A stretch of DNA of 64,000 nucleotides from Trichopria drosophilae (Eukaryota; Arthropoda; Insecta; Hymenoptera; Diapriidae). How positions within the stretch are numbered: the first letter of the stretch is position 1; every line of letters begins with the position of its first letter. The notes under the pieces were generated by a model. It was not told where the DNA came from. It searched no databases and worked only from the letters and a program-made list of their open reading frames with translations. A program made the position numbers and the translations under genes. The stretch lies in NCBI GenBank assembly GCA_030407085.1, contig CM059582.1:29773001-29837000 (forward strand), in the 5' to 3' direction. Below, piece after piece: positions 1-11,560 of the stretch.

Positions 1-409
1 ATGTAAAAATCAATACACCAACATATTTTTTGGAATCATTAACTGGAATCGTGCCATAACTGTAAGGATGTAATATGTATAGCGTAAGCATTAAACCGAT
101 ATATGAATAAAATAAAATCCATACGTTTCTATATACAAATAAATTGATATTTTAATAGGACATATTAACCTTTTATATTCCATTCAATATGCTAATAGCA
201 GTAGTACATAATATTCACATATTATAAACGTATATTAGCCCATTAAACCCCAAATGCACAGAAAGTTTATTGCAACTTCAACGGTTATTTTAAATATGAA
301 ATAAATCTAGAAAAATATAAAAACTATCAATTTCTACCATTTTTAAGGCCGCTCTTTCAAATGGTAGTAAGAAAATGTTTGAAAATTTTATATATGATTT
401 TGACATGTA
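1..409. other. AT-rich stretch, nothing recognised
   Basis: No open frame of interest, splice pattern or repeat was seen. It ends where the left arm of the first inverted repeat begins. Confidence 0.5.
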
Positions 410-1346
410 CAGTAGAAAAACATTTTTTTAGAACGCATTTTTTAGAAATATCGAGTTTTCGATACAATATCTTACTTTGAGTGAGCTAAAATATATTTCC
501 AGGGTGCACTCGATAATTGTACTTAAAAGATACACTGGAATATATTTGAAATTTTCGATACCAGATTCAAAATAGCCACTGCATTTACAAATTACATTTC
601 AAATTTTAACCATTTTTTTCTTAAAAACTATGGACTGTAGGAAAATTTTATAAGAACAATTATGTTCTAGAACAAGTCGAAGAATACCCTCTCGATTTTT
701 TTCTGAATGTATTGTCACAATTTTGTATTTATGAAAGATTCGAAAAATCAAAATTTTGAAAAAAGTAATTTAAAATTAGTAAAAAGTATTCTTGAACCAA
801 TTGTAAGACATTGTCGTTCTAAGGTCATTTGGGTGAAAGTCTATAGTTTAAAAAAAAAATTATTAAGCTTATATGAACTAATAATTAATTTTCTTGAAAA
901 CTACAGAGTTTAGAGAAAATTTCCTTAAAGCAAAAAGTCTTAGAATTGGTTAAATAATGCTCCAAAATTTTTTTCAGATTTTTTAACTGCCTTTTTTCAA
1001 AATCTCGATTTTGTGAATTTTTCAAAAATGAAAAATTGTGACAATACATTCTGAAAAACTTCGAGGGTGGTGTTCGATTTATTGTAGAACTTAATTGTTC
1101 TTATAAAATTTTTTCTAAAGTCCATAGTTTAAAAAAAAAAGGTTAAATTTTGAACAGGAATTTGTAAATGCAGTGGTCATTTTGAATCTGACATAGAAAA
1201 TTTCAAATATACACCAGTGTATCTTAGTGCAACTATCGAGTACACCTTTGCAATATATTTTAGCTCGCTCAAAGTAAGATATCGTATCGAAAACTCGATG
1301 TTTGCAAAAAATGAGTCCTGAAAAAAATCATGTTTCTCTACTATAT
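410..1346. mobile_element. Fold-back element with ~320-bp inverted arms
   Basis: The left arm (about 410-735) is repeated in inverted orientation at about 1022-1346. Landmarks shared by the two arms are the outer AGTAGA(A/G)AAACAT, then ATCGAGTTTTCGATAC, then ATCTTACTTTGAG(T/C)GAGC and, innermost, GAATGTATTGTCACAATTTT. About 290 bp separate the arms. No transposase frame is present, so this is a non-autonomous fold-back element or long-armed MITE. The open frame at 707-913 lies across the inner arm and loop and is not a gene. I could not define a target-site duplication. Confidence 0.75.
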
Positions 1347-2223
1347 AACTTTAACTACTATATAAATAACCTGCTAAATTAATGCTGAAATAAAAAATAA
1401 AATCGTTTTTGTATAAAAAATTATTGGCAGTTAGTAATTAACTAATCGATAGCACCGACAATGTCTACAGAGTATTTCACGTCTACGAATTTAGAAACGT
1501 TGCTGTAGATGGAGCCTTGATCCAGTAACTGGTATAACGCAAACAGATAAAACAGTGAAAGGTTTTCACGTCGGTAAAATGTACTTCATGTTATTTCCTG
1601 ATAGATGCCACGAGTTGTCTAGTCGTCGACTATCCATGTCAGTTTTATAATCTGACAAAATCAATAATTATTTTATAAATTTCTACAATTAAAAAACTTT
1701 TGGTAAATTGAATTGAAAGACTATTTGCATACTTTTACGAATATTAATTTTGACATATCTTTCATATGAAACAAGGACGATATATATTTTCATGCTTATT
1801 CTCTTTCCGATGTAATCCAGCAGAAGATCAGTTATCAAAAATCAATCTCGTAAAGAAATCCGATTAGTTTCATTTTATAGAAAGTCATTTTTTATTCTTT
1901 TGTGCTATTCCCATTGAAGAGAATTAATCAAACGTAACTTTATGTGAAAAATTAAAAACTACATTCCAAGGTTTAACTTTTATTACGATTAATACAAAAT
2001 AGGTATCTTGTTGGCATGTGTTAAATTTATAATTTAGAAATAGGTATTGAAAGTGAATAGAATCGAAGAAATACAAATTTTATTTTGTGTATGTACGTAT
2101 ACACTAAATTAAATAATTTGTATAAAAATGTTTCGAAATTTTAATTTTACACCATTACTATGCTGTTGGTTTAATATCAACTTATTTTATTTCTTTCGTA
2201 TTTTTCATATTTTTCATATTTAT
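1347..2223. other. AT-rich stretch, nothing recognised
   Basis: Both strands were read for splice-flanked frames and repeats and nothing convincing was seen. Short direct copies of TTTTTCATATTT occur near 2201-2222. Confidence 0.45.
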
Positions 2224-3322
2224 CATTGAAAAAACTACCATTGAGAAGTTGAAAGCAAGTAATAAAATGAACTAATTTTATAATTACACTGACCGACAAA
2301 ATTTTACTTTTTGTCAAGTGAAGTATCATTTCCAACGTATTTTTTCAGACTGAAAACGATTGTGCTAGCAGAATTTTGCTGTCACGTCACACTTTGGAGA
2401 AAAACGTGGTTGAATGTGTAAAAATCAGGGTTTTTCGCCAAATTTCGGTTTCTTTTGTAAGTACAACGGGAAATTTAATTTTGACAAGCAAAGTATCATT
2501 TCCGAAGTATTTTTCGTACTGAAAATGACGGTGCTAACAGAATTTTGTTATTTCGTCTCATTTCGGAGAAAAATGGGGTTAAATGTCTAAAAATAGGCTT
2601 TTGGCCTTATTTCGATTTACTTTGTAGCAGAAAAGAATTTATTTTAAACAAACAATTTATCATTTCCGACGTATTTGTTTTGTGCTGATAACGATGGCAC
2701 TCACAGAATTTTGTATCACGTCACATTTCGGAGAAAATTGAGGTAAAATATGTAAAAACTAACGTTTTGGCCTATTTCGGTTTACTTTTTAAATGAAGAG
2801 AATTTATTTTTTACAAACGAAGTATGATTCCGACTTAATTTTTCCTGCTGAAAACGATGGGGCTAGCGGAAATTTTAACAACATGTCACACTTTAGAGAA
2901 AAATGATGTCAAATGTGGTTAAAAAATGAGGTTAAATTTAACCACGTTTTTCTCCAAAATGTGATGTTATAGCAAAATTCTGCTAGCGCCACCGATGTCA
3001 GCACGAAAAAATACTTCAGAAATGATACTCGTCAAAGGCAAAATCAGTGTCGGACAGTGTTGATGTTGTTAACTTTACTATTTTCACTTAATTTAATAAT
3101 TAGCAGCTCATTTGACCTAAATATTTATCGAGTATTCAGAATGATTGAAGATCACGAAACGCGATACTATAGAATAAAATTAAAAAGACATGTAATAATA
3201 GAACAAAAAGGAACCCCCAATACCTGCACTAAAGAAAATTTCCAGTTAATTTTACTACGTAAACTTAGAATCTTCTTTTTAAATTTAGTCAAATTAACAG
3301 ACAAAATTTAGTTTCTCTCAAT
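2224..3322. mobile_element. CACTG/CATTG-type element interrupted by a second element
   Basis: The outer parts (about 2224-2286 and 3059-3322) resemble the intact element at 39218-39880 piece by piece. Shared landmarks are CATTGAAAAAA at the left end, ACCATTGAGAAG(T/C)TGAA, TTGTTGTTAA(C/T)TTTACTATTTT, TGCACTAAA, then a TTTCCAGTTAATTTTACTAC-like block and TAGTCAAATTAAC near the right end. In the 39-kb copy the sequence is continuous. Here it is split by the block at 2287-3058. The ends are degenerate inverted repeats (CATTGAAAAAAC left, TTTCTCTCAATA right). No protein is encoded; the frame at 3057-3311 lies in the repeat. Confidence 0.6.
2287..3058. mobile_element. Nested element of ~167-bp tandem units with inverted ends
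   Basis: Four head-to-tail units of about 163-170 bp follow one another. The shared box AAGTATCATTTCC is at about 2321 and 2491, with diverged versions near 2654 and 2820. Each unit carries CTGAAAACGATGGxGCTAGC-like and CACGTCACATTTCGGAGAAAA-like boxes. The last portion (about 2940-3058) is a fifth unit in inverted orientation. The outer ends are inverted repeats: CACTGACCGACAAAATTTT on the left and CAAAATCAGTGTCGGACAGTG on the right. This is a non-autonomous transposon built of satellite-like units. No open frame spans the units. Confidence 0.7.
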
Positions 3323-3662
3323 ATATTTTTAGTTTAATTAACTATCAAGGGATAAGATAAAAAGGGATAAGAGCATTTGGAAATCGGCTGATTTTACGAT
3401 TTTTGGGTGCGTTCCTTTGATTCCGTGGTCGAAATTGGGCTTTCGTGATTTACGAAAGCAATATGGCGAATATTATTTGAAATAGTATTGAGAAATTAAT
3501 TTTTTTTCAAGTGCATAACGGATGTCGATTCGTTCCAAACTACGGATAAAATATATGTTTGTTATAGGACATTTATATCCTCTGACGATTTGCAAATAAT
3601 TATAAAAATTTGAAAAAAATTCATTTGAAAATCTCGATTTATTGCTCTCAAATATATTTGAA
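3323..3662. other. Stretch without gene, small direct duplication
   Basis: Contains a short direct duplication of AAGGGATAAGA (about 3348-3372). Nothing else is recognised. Confidence 0.4.
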
Positions 3663-4660
3663 TCATGGATCCGATAGTTGTACTATAAACTTACGCTGAT
3701 AGATTTTTTAATTTCATGACGGCATAATCGTAATGGCATCCTCAATGAAAGTCTGTTTGAAAAATTGCTGGACGCTTTATAATAAGGGGGTGCCGGTAGG
3801 TCGGAAATTACACAAAAAACGTAAATTAAAAATGACTGAATAAAATTTTCAAAATTCAGGTTTGTAATGGCAATTCTAATTACTAGCGACGGTTACAGGG
3901 AAAATGCTGTAAACATTGATAAAGGGAAATAACCAAGAATTTTCGAAATGAGTAAAAATCACTCCGAAAATTGTTGTTCGATCCTCAATTAATGTCGTTG
4001 GTATTTTCTAGGGTACTGTCTATAGTAATTAGAATTTACCTTACAGAGCCCGATTTTTGAAAAATCTCTACAATTATTTTTCATTTGCGGTTCTTAGTGA
4101 AAATTGCTACCTTATCGACGGAGCACTTTAGCACCCTCTTAATTGAATGCAATGCGCTTCCATAAAAAAGAGATATAAATTAAAAGTTCTTGTATTAATT
4201 AAGTTATATAAATGAAGAAATCTGTTATGTAATTATTTTCAAAATTTTAAACCATTGACAAAAAATTTTGAAAAATTTTTAGTTAATTCTCTGAAGAATT
4301 CTAAATTTTTTCAAAAGTTGTTAGTTTTCGAGAAAATAAATTTCAAGTACTATACCTTATGCGTTTTTGTGTTTGCTTATGCAAACTATCAACTTTTTGG
4401 AAACATTGCAAAGAAGAGAAAATAAATAGAATTCATCAGAAAAAATGCGTTAATTTTTTTAGATTTTTCGTAAATTATTTAAAATAAACTAATTTCTCAA
4501 AATATCACGTAACAAATATGACAAAATTATCTTTTTTTTTAAAGAATCTCATTGCTTTTGAGTTAAAGAGTCCAAAAAGTTTTCAAATAAATTTTCATGA
4601 ATTTAAAAAATCTATCAGCGTAAGTTTTCAGGTCCAGGATTGTTGGGTCCACGATAAAAA
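3663..4660. mobile_element. Fold-back element, apparently related to 9099-10281
   Basis: Near 3688-3720 the sequence AAACTTACGCTGATAGATTT, running into TTTTAA and then TTTCATGA, is matched in inverted orientation at about 4595-4630. The homology continues inward more weakly (GAAAGTCTGTTTGAAAAATTG against the complement of the CAAAAAGTTTTCAAATAAATT block). The inner right part (ACTATCAACTTTTTGGAAAC..GCAAAGAAGAG.., then GAGTCCAAAAAGTTTTC) resembles the inner right part of the element at 9099-10281. No coding capacity is seen. Confidence 0.6.
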
Positions 4661-5195
4661 TATATTTTGCAGCATTTCCATTCCGGTATGACGACAAAAA
4701 GACCATGGAATTTTTCAAATATATATATGCCAAAAACACATATTCAACACTGCAAATTTTGATAACCTGTTAATTTTTTCTAATTTCAATTTTGATACTA
4801 AATATTTAATGAAATTTGAATTGTAAAAAATGTCATTTTAGGCTAATGGGTAATATGTACTTAATGTCCACAATAATTTAATACTTAACTCTATATGTCA
4901 AACATTTTCCTTCTCGTGTAATTTAGTTGAAAAATATTTTTACTTTGGAGTTTTCGAAGTAACTAATTATGAATAACAGGTTATTTTCACCAAATTAAAG
5001 CGCCGTATCCAATATTGATGTCAAAAATACAGAAAATATCGCTAATCGAATAAACTTTTGTGCTAGAAGTATTTCGGGTAGCAGATAGCAATTTGATGTT
5101 AGTTTGGCGAAATTCCAAACCGTTAATTGAATATGGCAGGGAGGAAATAAATAAATTTAGTTTATAAATAAAATACTAATTAAAAAAAGACGTCA
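4661..5195. other. AT-rich stretch, nothing recognised
   Basis: No frame, repeat or splice pattern was found that I would defend. Confidence 0.4.
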
Positions 5196-6384
5196 CCCTG
5201 GTAGAAATTCCGGCTGTCTTATTGGGCATTTATTGTACAATATTCTTAGGGAATTTTTGGACATAAATGTAAGATTTTGTTGGCTATTTATTAGACAGTT
5301 TTATTAGACAATTTTTGCACAATTTTATTGCTTATATATTGTATGAATTGAAAAACAGACAAAAGAAAATAGAAATTTTATTACACATTTCGAGGATCTC
5401 GGACACCATTGTATTTATTTATCTCTGCGTTTACATCATCACATATAGACATAGAAATTGTACAACAGAAGCGCCACGCCATATAAATACAAATATGTAT
5501 ACGCAGTAGCGAAACGTTCACTAAATGATGTAGTCGAAGGTTGCTTATATACTGAATACATTGGACTCATGTACTTTCGAGAAAGTTTTATAGTATTGCG
5601 TTCGGTCGGTAACTTATCGCCTGAAATCAAACACTATCTTACCGACGAAAACGCAAATCGAATGATAACTAGAACTTGAATATGTTTTTGTCTTTTAATC
5701 TGACTAGATAACATAAATGGACGAAGCGACCTTCAAGTTCGATTTTCTTATTCGGTTCATTGTTGTGTTCAGGCATATATTCGCCGTATTTCTGTGGAGA
5801 ATATAAGCCGATAATGTCAATAATTCATTATAGGTTATGTCGCTTTGTTTTCATAGAGGTTTGTAATTGAAGCATTTTCGACATGCGATGAATAAAGCAT
5901 AAAACTCGTCTACTCTTGATTTTCATTCGAACGACTTTTAGATATATTCAGATATCTTCTTATTCAATTTTGATCAATATCCGTGATTGCTGAACTTTAA
6001 AACAGAAATTAATAACACATTGAAAATCATCGCCTCGAAGATAACGCAAAATATTTTTTCGCTGGACATTATACGTACGATTTTTGTTCAAAACGAAAAA
6101 TACGCGAGTGATATAATGTTCATCTGCAAATATTAAGTAATGTTTAGGTTACATCTAAGATTTGGTGTTTAAAACACTTTTCTTGGATAATAATTGGATA
6201 AAAATATCGCACAATTATTGAACATATTTCTTGTCCAAGAATTAGACAATTTTGTAAGATTTTCTTGTTTAAGATATGTTTTGCTTAAAATTGTCCAATT
6301 CTTGGGCATCTTATGGACACTTTTATTGTATACATGTTTTATGTCCAATAATTGTACAATAATTGGTTTCAATTTCTACCAGGG
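5196..6384. mobile_element. 1.19-kb non-autonomous transposon with 14-bp terminal inverted repeats
   Basis: The left end CCCTGGTAGAAATT is exactly the reverse complement of the right end AATTTCTACCAGGG. The subterminal regions on both sides are rich in short repeats of TGTACAAT, TTGTCCAA and TTGGACA in both orientations, as in many DNA transposons. The two overlapping open frames at 6194-6397 and 6169-6372 are products of this palindromic repeat region. The core (about 5440-5900) is less AT-rich, and its frames on both strands at 5439-5679 resemble no transposase I know. No target-site duplication is clear. Confidence 0.65.
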
Positions 6385-8098
6385 CAAGAACTTCTGAATA
6401 CGTAATTTGACTTGTTAGTTTTAATTGTTATCGCTAATTTTGGAATTTTGGTACATACAGCATCTTCTGTTGTGCGTGATTTCAGAAACTCTCAGATAGT
6501 CACTAATATTCACTTAAATTATGATTGCTTTTTTGAAAGACAGTCATGTTGAAATCACCATTTTGAATTTTCTAAAATGATTTTGGATCCATAACAACCT
6601 ACTTTAAAAACTTTCATATAATTATATGAAGCACCTTATAAAACATTCTTAATAATGCGTTTTTCCAAGAACAATAAATAATATTTAATTAAGTTTTAAT
6701 TAAAAACATTTTTATATTTTTCATTTTTTAATAAAATTTTTGCTTTATATTAACAGATTATTTAAAGATTATTTTCTAGCTCTTAATAGATTTCTAAATA
6801 ATGTTTAACTATTAATAATTTTAAAGTATTTTTCTTAATATATTTTAAAATAAGAATCCCTAAACAATTCCTTAAAAATCACTGAATTTGCTGAGCTTAC
6901 TGGGCTTATTTATTAGTATTAGTACTATTAGTACTTACTCTAATACTCTTAGGCATGTATTTTAATAATATTTTTTCAATTGTGATTAAAATTATAACTA
7001 TAAATAACTTTGAAAGAGAAATGACTGTCAACAAAAAACGGTTTTGACATCTTAATTCATTAAGATTTATGATATCCGATTTATATTGGCTGCCTTTATG
7101 ATATAAATAATATTTATTTGAATTTCTGATGCATTTCTATGTACACAATCCATGCCGCATAAATGCATATACTTGTTAGAATTACAAGTCGTATACCCAG
7201 TCATAAAATACCTTTCAAATTATTTCAATAATTTGTACTTCCATAAATTTCAAATTCAATATTCATAAAATCTAAGAGACTTGTATTAATTAAACAGATG
7301 TTTCTCATGACATATCAGTCAAGAGTGAATGCCAAGATTAAAATATCGCAAGCGCTGTTAATAAATAAACCCATAATTTAAAAAGATTTTGCAGAAAGGT
7401 TTTTACTTCCAGTATAAATATTTATGCAGAGACAGTAACACGTTCTGAACGAACGTTTCGTATAGATATTAGAGTTTAACATTTAATGCGCACCTTGCTA
7501 CGTAATTAAATACTGTCAGTCGTCACTTAGATATAAGTGTATATAATATAAGTGTCTTTACCTAATTATAAAGTTTGAAACCTAAAAAAGTTGTTCTTAC
7601 GTTAAATGATCGAGAACGTAATTGATTTCATCTTTTGCTAATGATAGGAATTTAATATCTCGTTTCGAAATTATGTTTGCTAACTTATAAGGATTGAAAA
7701 ATTCAAATTGTTTTTGTTTAATTTTTTCTACAACGTTATGATCATACATTTACGAGGAATTAAGGACTCTAGAGCACATTAAGTTATTTACTGTTGGTCA
7801 TAAAATGAAAAGTCAAACATTTTGTAATTGAAGTAAGTTGTGGCACGAGGAAACAACAAATGCCAAAATCGATTCGACGGGATTATTAAGAGCAATATAC
7901 AAGGTAAGTTCACAGGACGAGGAGGATATTCATTGTTTTTTATTTCATACGTTTATTCGTTTATATTGATGTTGGCATCATCAAAGTCTCATATACCATT
8001 TCCTTCTAAAGACATTTACAATAGCTCCTAAAGACATTCACGTAGGCTACTGTTAATATTCCTAAAACATCCTATGATCTGAGGATGTCCTAAGTATA
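6385..8098. other. Long AT-rich stretch, no gene seen
   Basis: The only frames are short and unsupported (for example 7840-8031). TTAATTAA and TTATAAA words are frequent but not organised. Confidence 0.4.
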
Positions 8099-8324
8099 CA
8101 CAGAGAGAAAGAAAATAGTTTAAATTGTACAGCGCTTCGACACAAAAAGTAGTTAAATTAACTATTTCCATACTAAATAGAACAATAAAATTGCTCCATT
8201 TATTATTTAGTATTTAAAGCATTCGTACATAACCTCACATATCAATTATAACCTTTATCTTTTTTTTATGTTGTTCATTCTACTACTTACACATTGTTCC
8301 ATTAACCATTTTTTTCTCTCTGTG
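8099..8324. mobile_element. 226-bp MITE flanked by TA
   Basis: The left end CACAGAGAGAAAGAAAATAG and the right end CATTTTTTTCTCTCTGTG are inverted repeats. TA dinucleotides directly flank both ends (8097-8098 and 8325-8326), as for Tc1/mariner-type insertions. There is no coding capacity. Confidence 0.75.
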
Positions 8325-8868
8325 TATTAAAGGAGTACAGATTCGAAGAGCCGAAAGTCTTTTCCGGCGTTTGACTAAAACCTCAGACAGATATACTGTA
8401 ATAACGATTAGAAAGACGTTTTAAAGTAGGCCTAACTGGGAAACGTAAAGAAAATTACTTTTTGTTTGATAATTGGTTGAGAGGAAATTCATGTAATTCA
8501 AAAATATGTATTACGACAAGAGCAGTTACAAAAAATTGACACTCATCATATAACGATTTTTTAACAGATAATCGCAATATTAATAAATCACAATGGGTAA
8601 TTCGACAGTCGACTGTTGATTCGTCATTCTGTTAGATCGAAGTGTATTTCAGAAGTGTAAAAATATCTTGCAGTTTTTGCCTACTTTTTTCGCAATAATT
8701 TCATTCAAATGCACATATTAAATACGCTCCTTTGGAACTGTAAAATGTACGGATGACTAAAAGTTTTTCTTAATACATACAAGCGTTAAATTAATTAATT
8801 ACAGTAAGCGTATCGGTAAAGATAAATTTTTTTATACTTTTTCTATAATTCATTAACATTCGAAAAAA
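8325..8868. other. Stretch without gene
   Basis: Nothing recognised on either strand. Confidence 0.4.
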
Positions 8869-8976
8869 CCTGGGTGCAGACCCAAAAACCGACGAATCAA
8901 AAAGCCGACACACAAATATACACATCATCAGTCTGCTCTTCGATTGCCGGTTTCTGACTGTCGTTTTTTAACGCGT
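8869..8976. repeat. GCCGAC-rich short inverted element, copy 1
   Basis: The left half carries AAAAACCGACGAATCAAAAAG followed by CCGACA. The right half carries the complementary GATTGCCGGTTT and CTGACTGTCGTTTTTT. The same word family builds the element at 36799-37042 and, as a weak half copy, the run at about 47880-47965. It is probably a small palindromic MITE. Confidence 0.5.
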
Positions 8977-9098
8977 ACTCAAATCGCTTATCTAGCAGTT
9001 TACGTGTACGAAACACACGAACATGTTAAACTGTTTTGACGAAACATAAATGTACAAAATATTTATTCTGAAGTATGTTCATAATCCAATAACGCCCA

Positions 9099-10281
9099 CA
9101 GGACACTTTTTCTTGCTTCTATTTCAATCGAGTATTTCGTATCAAAATCGCAGTAAACAAAAATTGAGAGGTTCATATCGTATTGCTTTCGAGTTTGCTC
9201 TTCAAGATTCCGACGTCAAAATTGAGTTTCAGCCATCAGGAATTCCAATATGGCGCCTAATTTGCAAAAATGTCCTATAAATTGGGAAATAATTATTCAT
9301 TCCAATTTTTTTCGAGCCCTTAGAATATTAGGATTCTATTGCAACACTGAATAAAGGTGAATAAAAAACTTCAATTTTCAGAACAAATTTTACATTTGTA
9401 CCCTACAGCATTCTAACGATTTCAAAATGGCCCCAGCAATGCAAATGTCTTTGAAATTTTCTGGACGTTCTAAAAGAAAAAACTACGAGATTTATTAAAA
9501 AATGCTAAGAATGAAAAGTTCTTAGAATTCATTCAGAAATATCTTGGAATTTTTGTAGATTTTTTCATTTTTTTTTTGTTTAATTGTAATTTATTTACAA
9601 AAATGGTGAAAAAAATTTACTGTATTCTCTGATGAATTCTAGGAATTGTTTGGTCTTTGTAATTTTTTCCAAATGTTGACAGTTTTAGAGAAAAAAAATT
9701 CGAACCTATGATATTTGAAATTCATTTTCTAAAAAACTATCAACTTTTGGGGAAATGCAAAGAAGAACTCTTAGAATTCATGAGAGAATACACTAAATTT
9801 TACGAAAATAAATTATAATTTTAAAAAAATTTTAAAAAATAATAAAAAATGTGACAATTTTTCATTCTTACCATTTTTTAAATGAAGATTGTAGTTTTTT
9901 AGTTAGAGCGTCCAAAAAATTTAAAAGAAATGTTCATTGTTGAGGCCATTTTGTGTTTATTAAAATGATGTAAGATATATAGGAAAAATTTTTCTTAAAA
10001 TTTAGGTATTTTAATTACCTTTGTTAAGGGTTACAATAGAGTCCTAAGATTCAAAGAGATGGAAAAAATTGGTAAGGATCAATATTTCCCAATTTTTGTG
10101 TGGACATTTTATTCAAATTCGGCGCCATATTGCAATTCCTAATGGCTGAAACTCAATTTTGCCCTGGGAATCTTGAAGAGCGACCTCAAAAACTGTAGGA
10201 TAAATACCTCATAATTTTTGTTAACTTCGTTTTTTATACGAAATTCTCGATTGAAATAGAAGCAACACAAAGTGTCTGAGC
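9099..10281. mobile_element. 1.18-kb fold-back element with ~460-bp inverted arms
   Basis: The left arm (about 9099-9560) and right arm (about 9830-10281) are diverged inverted copies. Landmarks include GACACTTTxxTxTTGCTTCT at the tips, ATTTCAATCGAG(T/A)ATTTCG, GCTCTTCAAGATTC, AAAATTGAGTTTCAGCCAT, AATATGGCGCC and TGGACG(T/C)TCTAA. The inner parts near 9660 and 9730 again share CTTAGAATTCAT and AACTATCAACTTTTGG-type words with the element at 3663-4660. The frame at 9050-9280 runs through the left tip and is not a gene. Confidence 0.75.
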
Positions 10282-10999
10282 TGAATAACGTAGATATTTT
10301 CTAAATAACAATCTATTATACTTATCTAATAATACTATCTAACCACGGGATTTGTAAGAGTAGGTCTACAATTATCAATCCTTACTTATTTCAATATTTT
10401 TAAACGGATTTTTGGACAAAAGTTACAATAATGAAAGTTGCGTATAAATTTTTAAATTGCAGGAGGAATTGAAAGAAAAATTAGGAATGTGAATTGAAAA
10501 AGTGACAACTATACGATTTTAGAATAATATTAAGGAAATTCTTTACGGCTGTTTCTGCCATATACCTAACGAGAAAATTGTTGATATATGACTAGAGGAA
10601 AAAATCTAAATTCCAGAAATAAGAATGAATGTTGTATATTTTACGTAATTGCTGTTATTTTCAGTAAAAATAATGATTTATGCAGATTGTGCATCATGTG
10701 GTTGTTAGAAACGTGTAGATTTTACCTAAGGGAAATAAACAAACTCGACTTTTCAACGACATCCATTTTCAAATAGACGTTGAACCCGCAAGTGGAAAGG
10801 AATTATTGATCTAATAATGCAACATAAGACTGAACGCAAGTGAGTCATATTTTCTATTAAATATAATATATAAACCTTTATATAATCCAAAGACAAAGTA
10901 TGCAATCAACATTTTCAAGGTTTTTTTATCTACTAACTTCATCTGCCCAATCTTGGCTTTGTTCTTAGGATAGAATAAAGCTTGAATGTCGCCGAAATT
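10282..10999. other. Stretch without gene
   Basis: The frame at 10588-10776 has no features of a real protein. Nothing else is seen. Confidence 0.35.
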
Positions 11000-11560
11000 A
11001 AATACTCGAATTGGAATTCGATTTAATAAATTTGTATGCCAATTTAATTAGCAATTGGATTTTTATTTTTCACGAATATACGTTCACTGATCTATCACTT
11101 TTTACTTCGTAATACAATTTCCTCTAAAAATTGATTTTGTGCGTAAATCATATCCTTAATCGTTGACTTCGTCATTACTTAGAGTCTAATCACAATTATG
11201 AACGTTTTACCTTGGCAGTAAATTGTGCATAATCCATTTTTCAATCTAAATTAAAAAAAATCCCGGCACTTGCAATTGCGCGTGTCCTTCGTCGCTAGCA
11301 CTTCTCGATCTATCGGCGGCAGCCGGTACACAGCTTCCGATTGGTACACATTGAGGCAGGCCTCCGGAACGTGATATTGTAGCAATCTCATTTGAATTGT
11401 TAATGGATTAGGCGATAAGAAAAAATGATCCAGTATTTATAAGATATATATTCAATTCGTGCGAACTGCGAATAATCGAGTGCGTTGTCGTCGGGTTTAG
11501 TGTTTTTCCTCAGACGTCTGAGTTTCTTTCCTCAGGTGGGCTTTATGTCGCAAATAGTCG
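11000..11560. promoter_or_regulatory. Possible regulatory/promoter island
   Basis: This block is less AT-rich and richer in CpG than its surroundings, with homeodomain-type words (TTTAATTAGCAATTGG near 11040), then a CpG-rich part (GCGCGTGTCCTTCGTCGCTAGC, then CGGCGGCAGCCGG near 11280-11335). A TATAAGATA-like word lies at about 11438 and a CpG-rich stretch follows about 30 bp later. CCTCAG|GTGGGC near 11536 could be a splice donor. This would fit a plus-strand promoter with a non-coding first exon. It is inference from composition and words only. Confidence 0.25.

Noticed and set aside
5458..5679. Open frames on both strands in the core of the 5.2-6.4-kb element as a transposase remnant
   Set aside because: No catalytic motif or zinc finger, no long frame, and both strands are equally open, which points to composition rather than coding.
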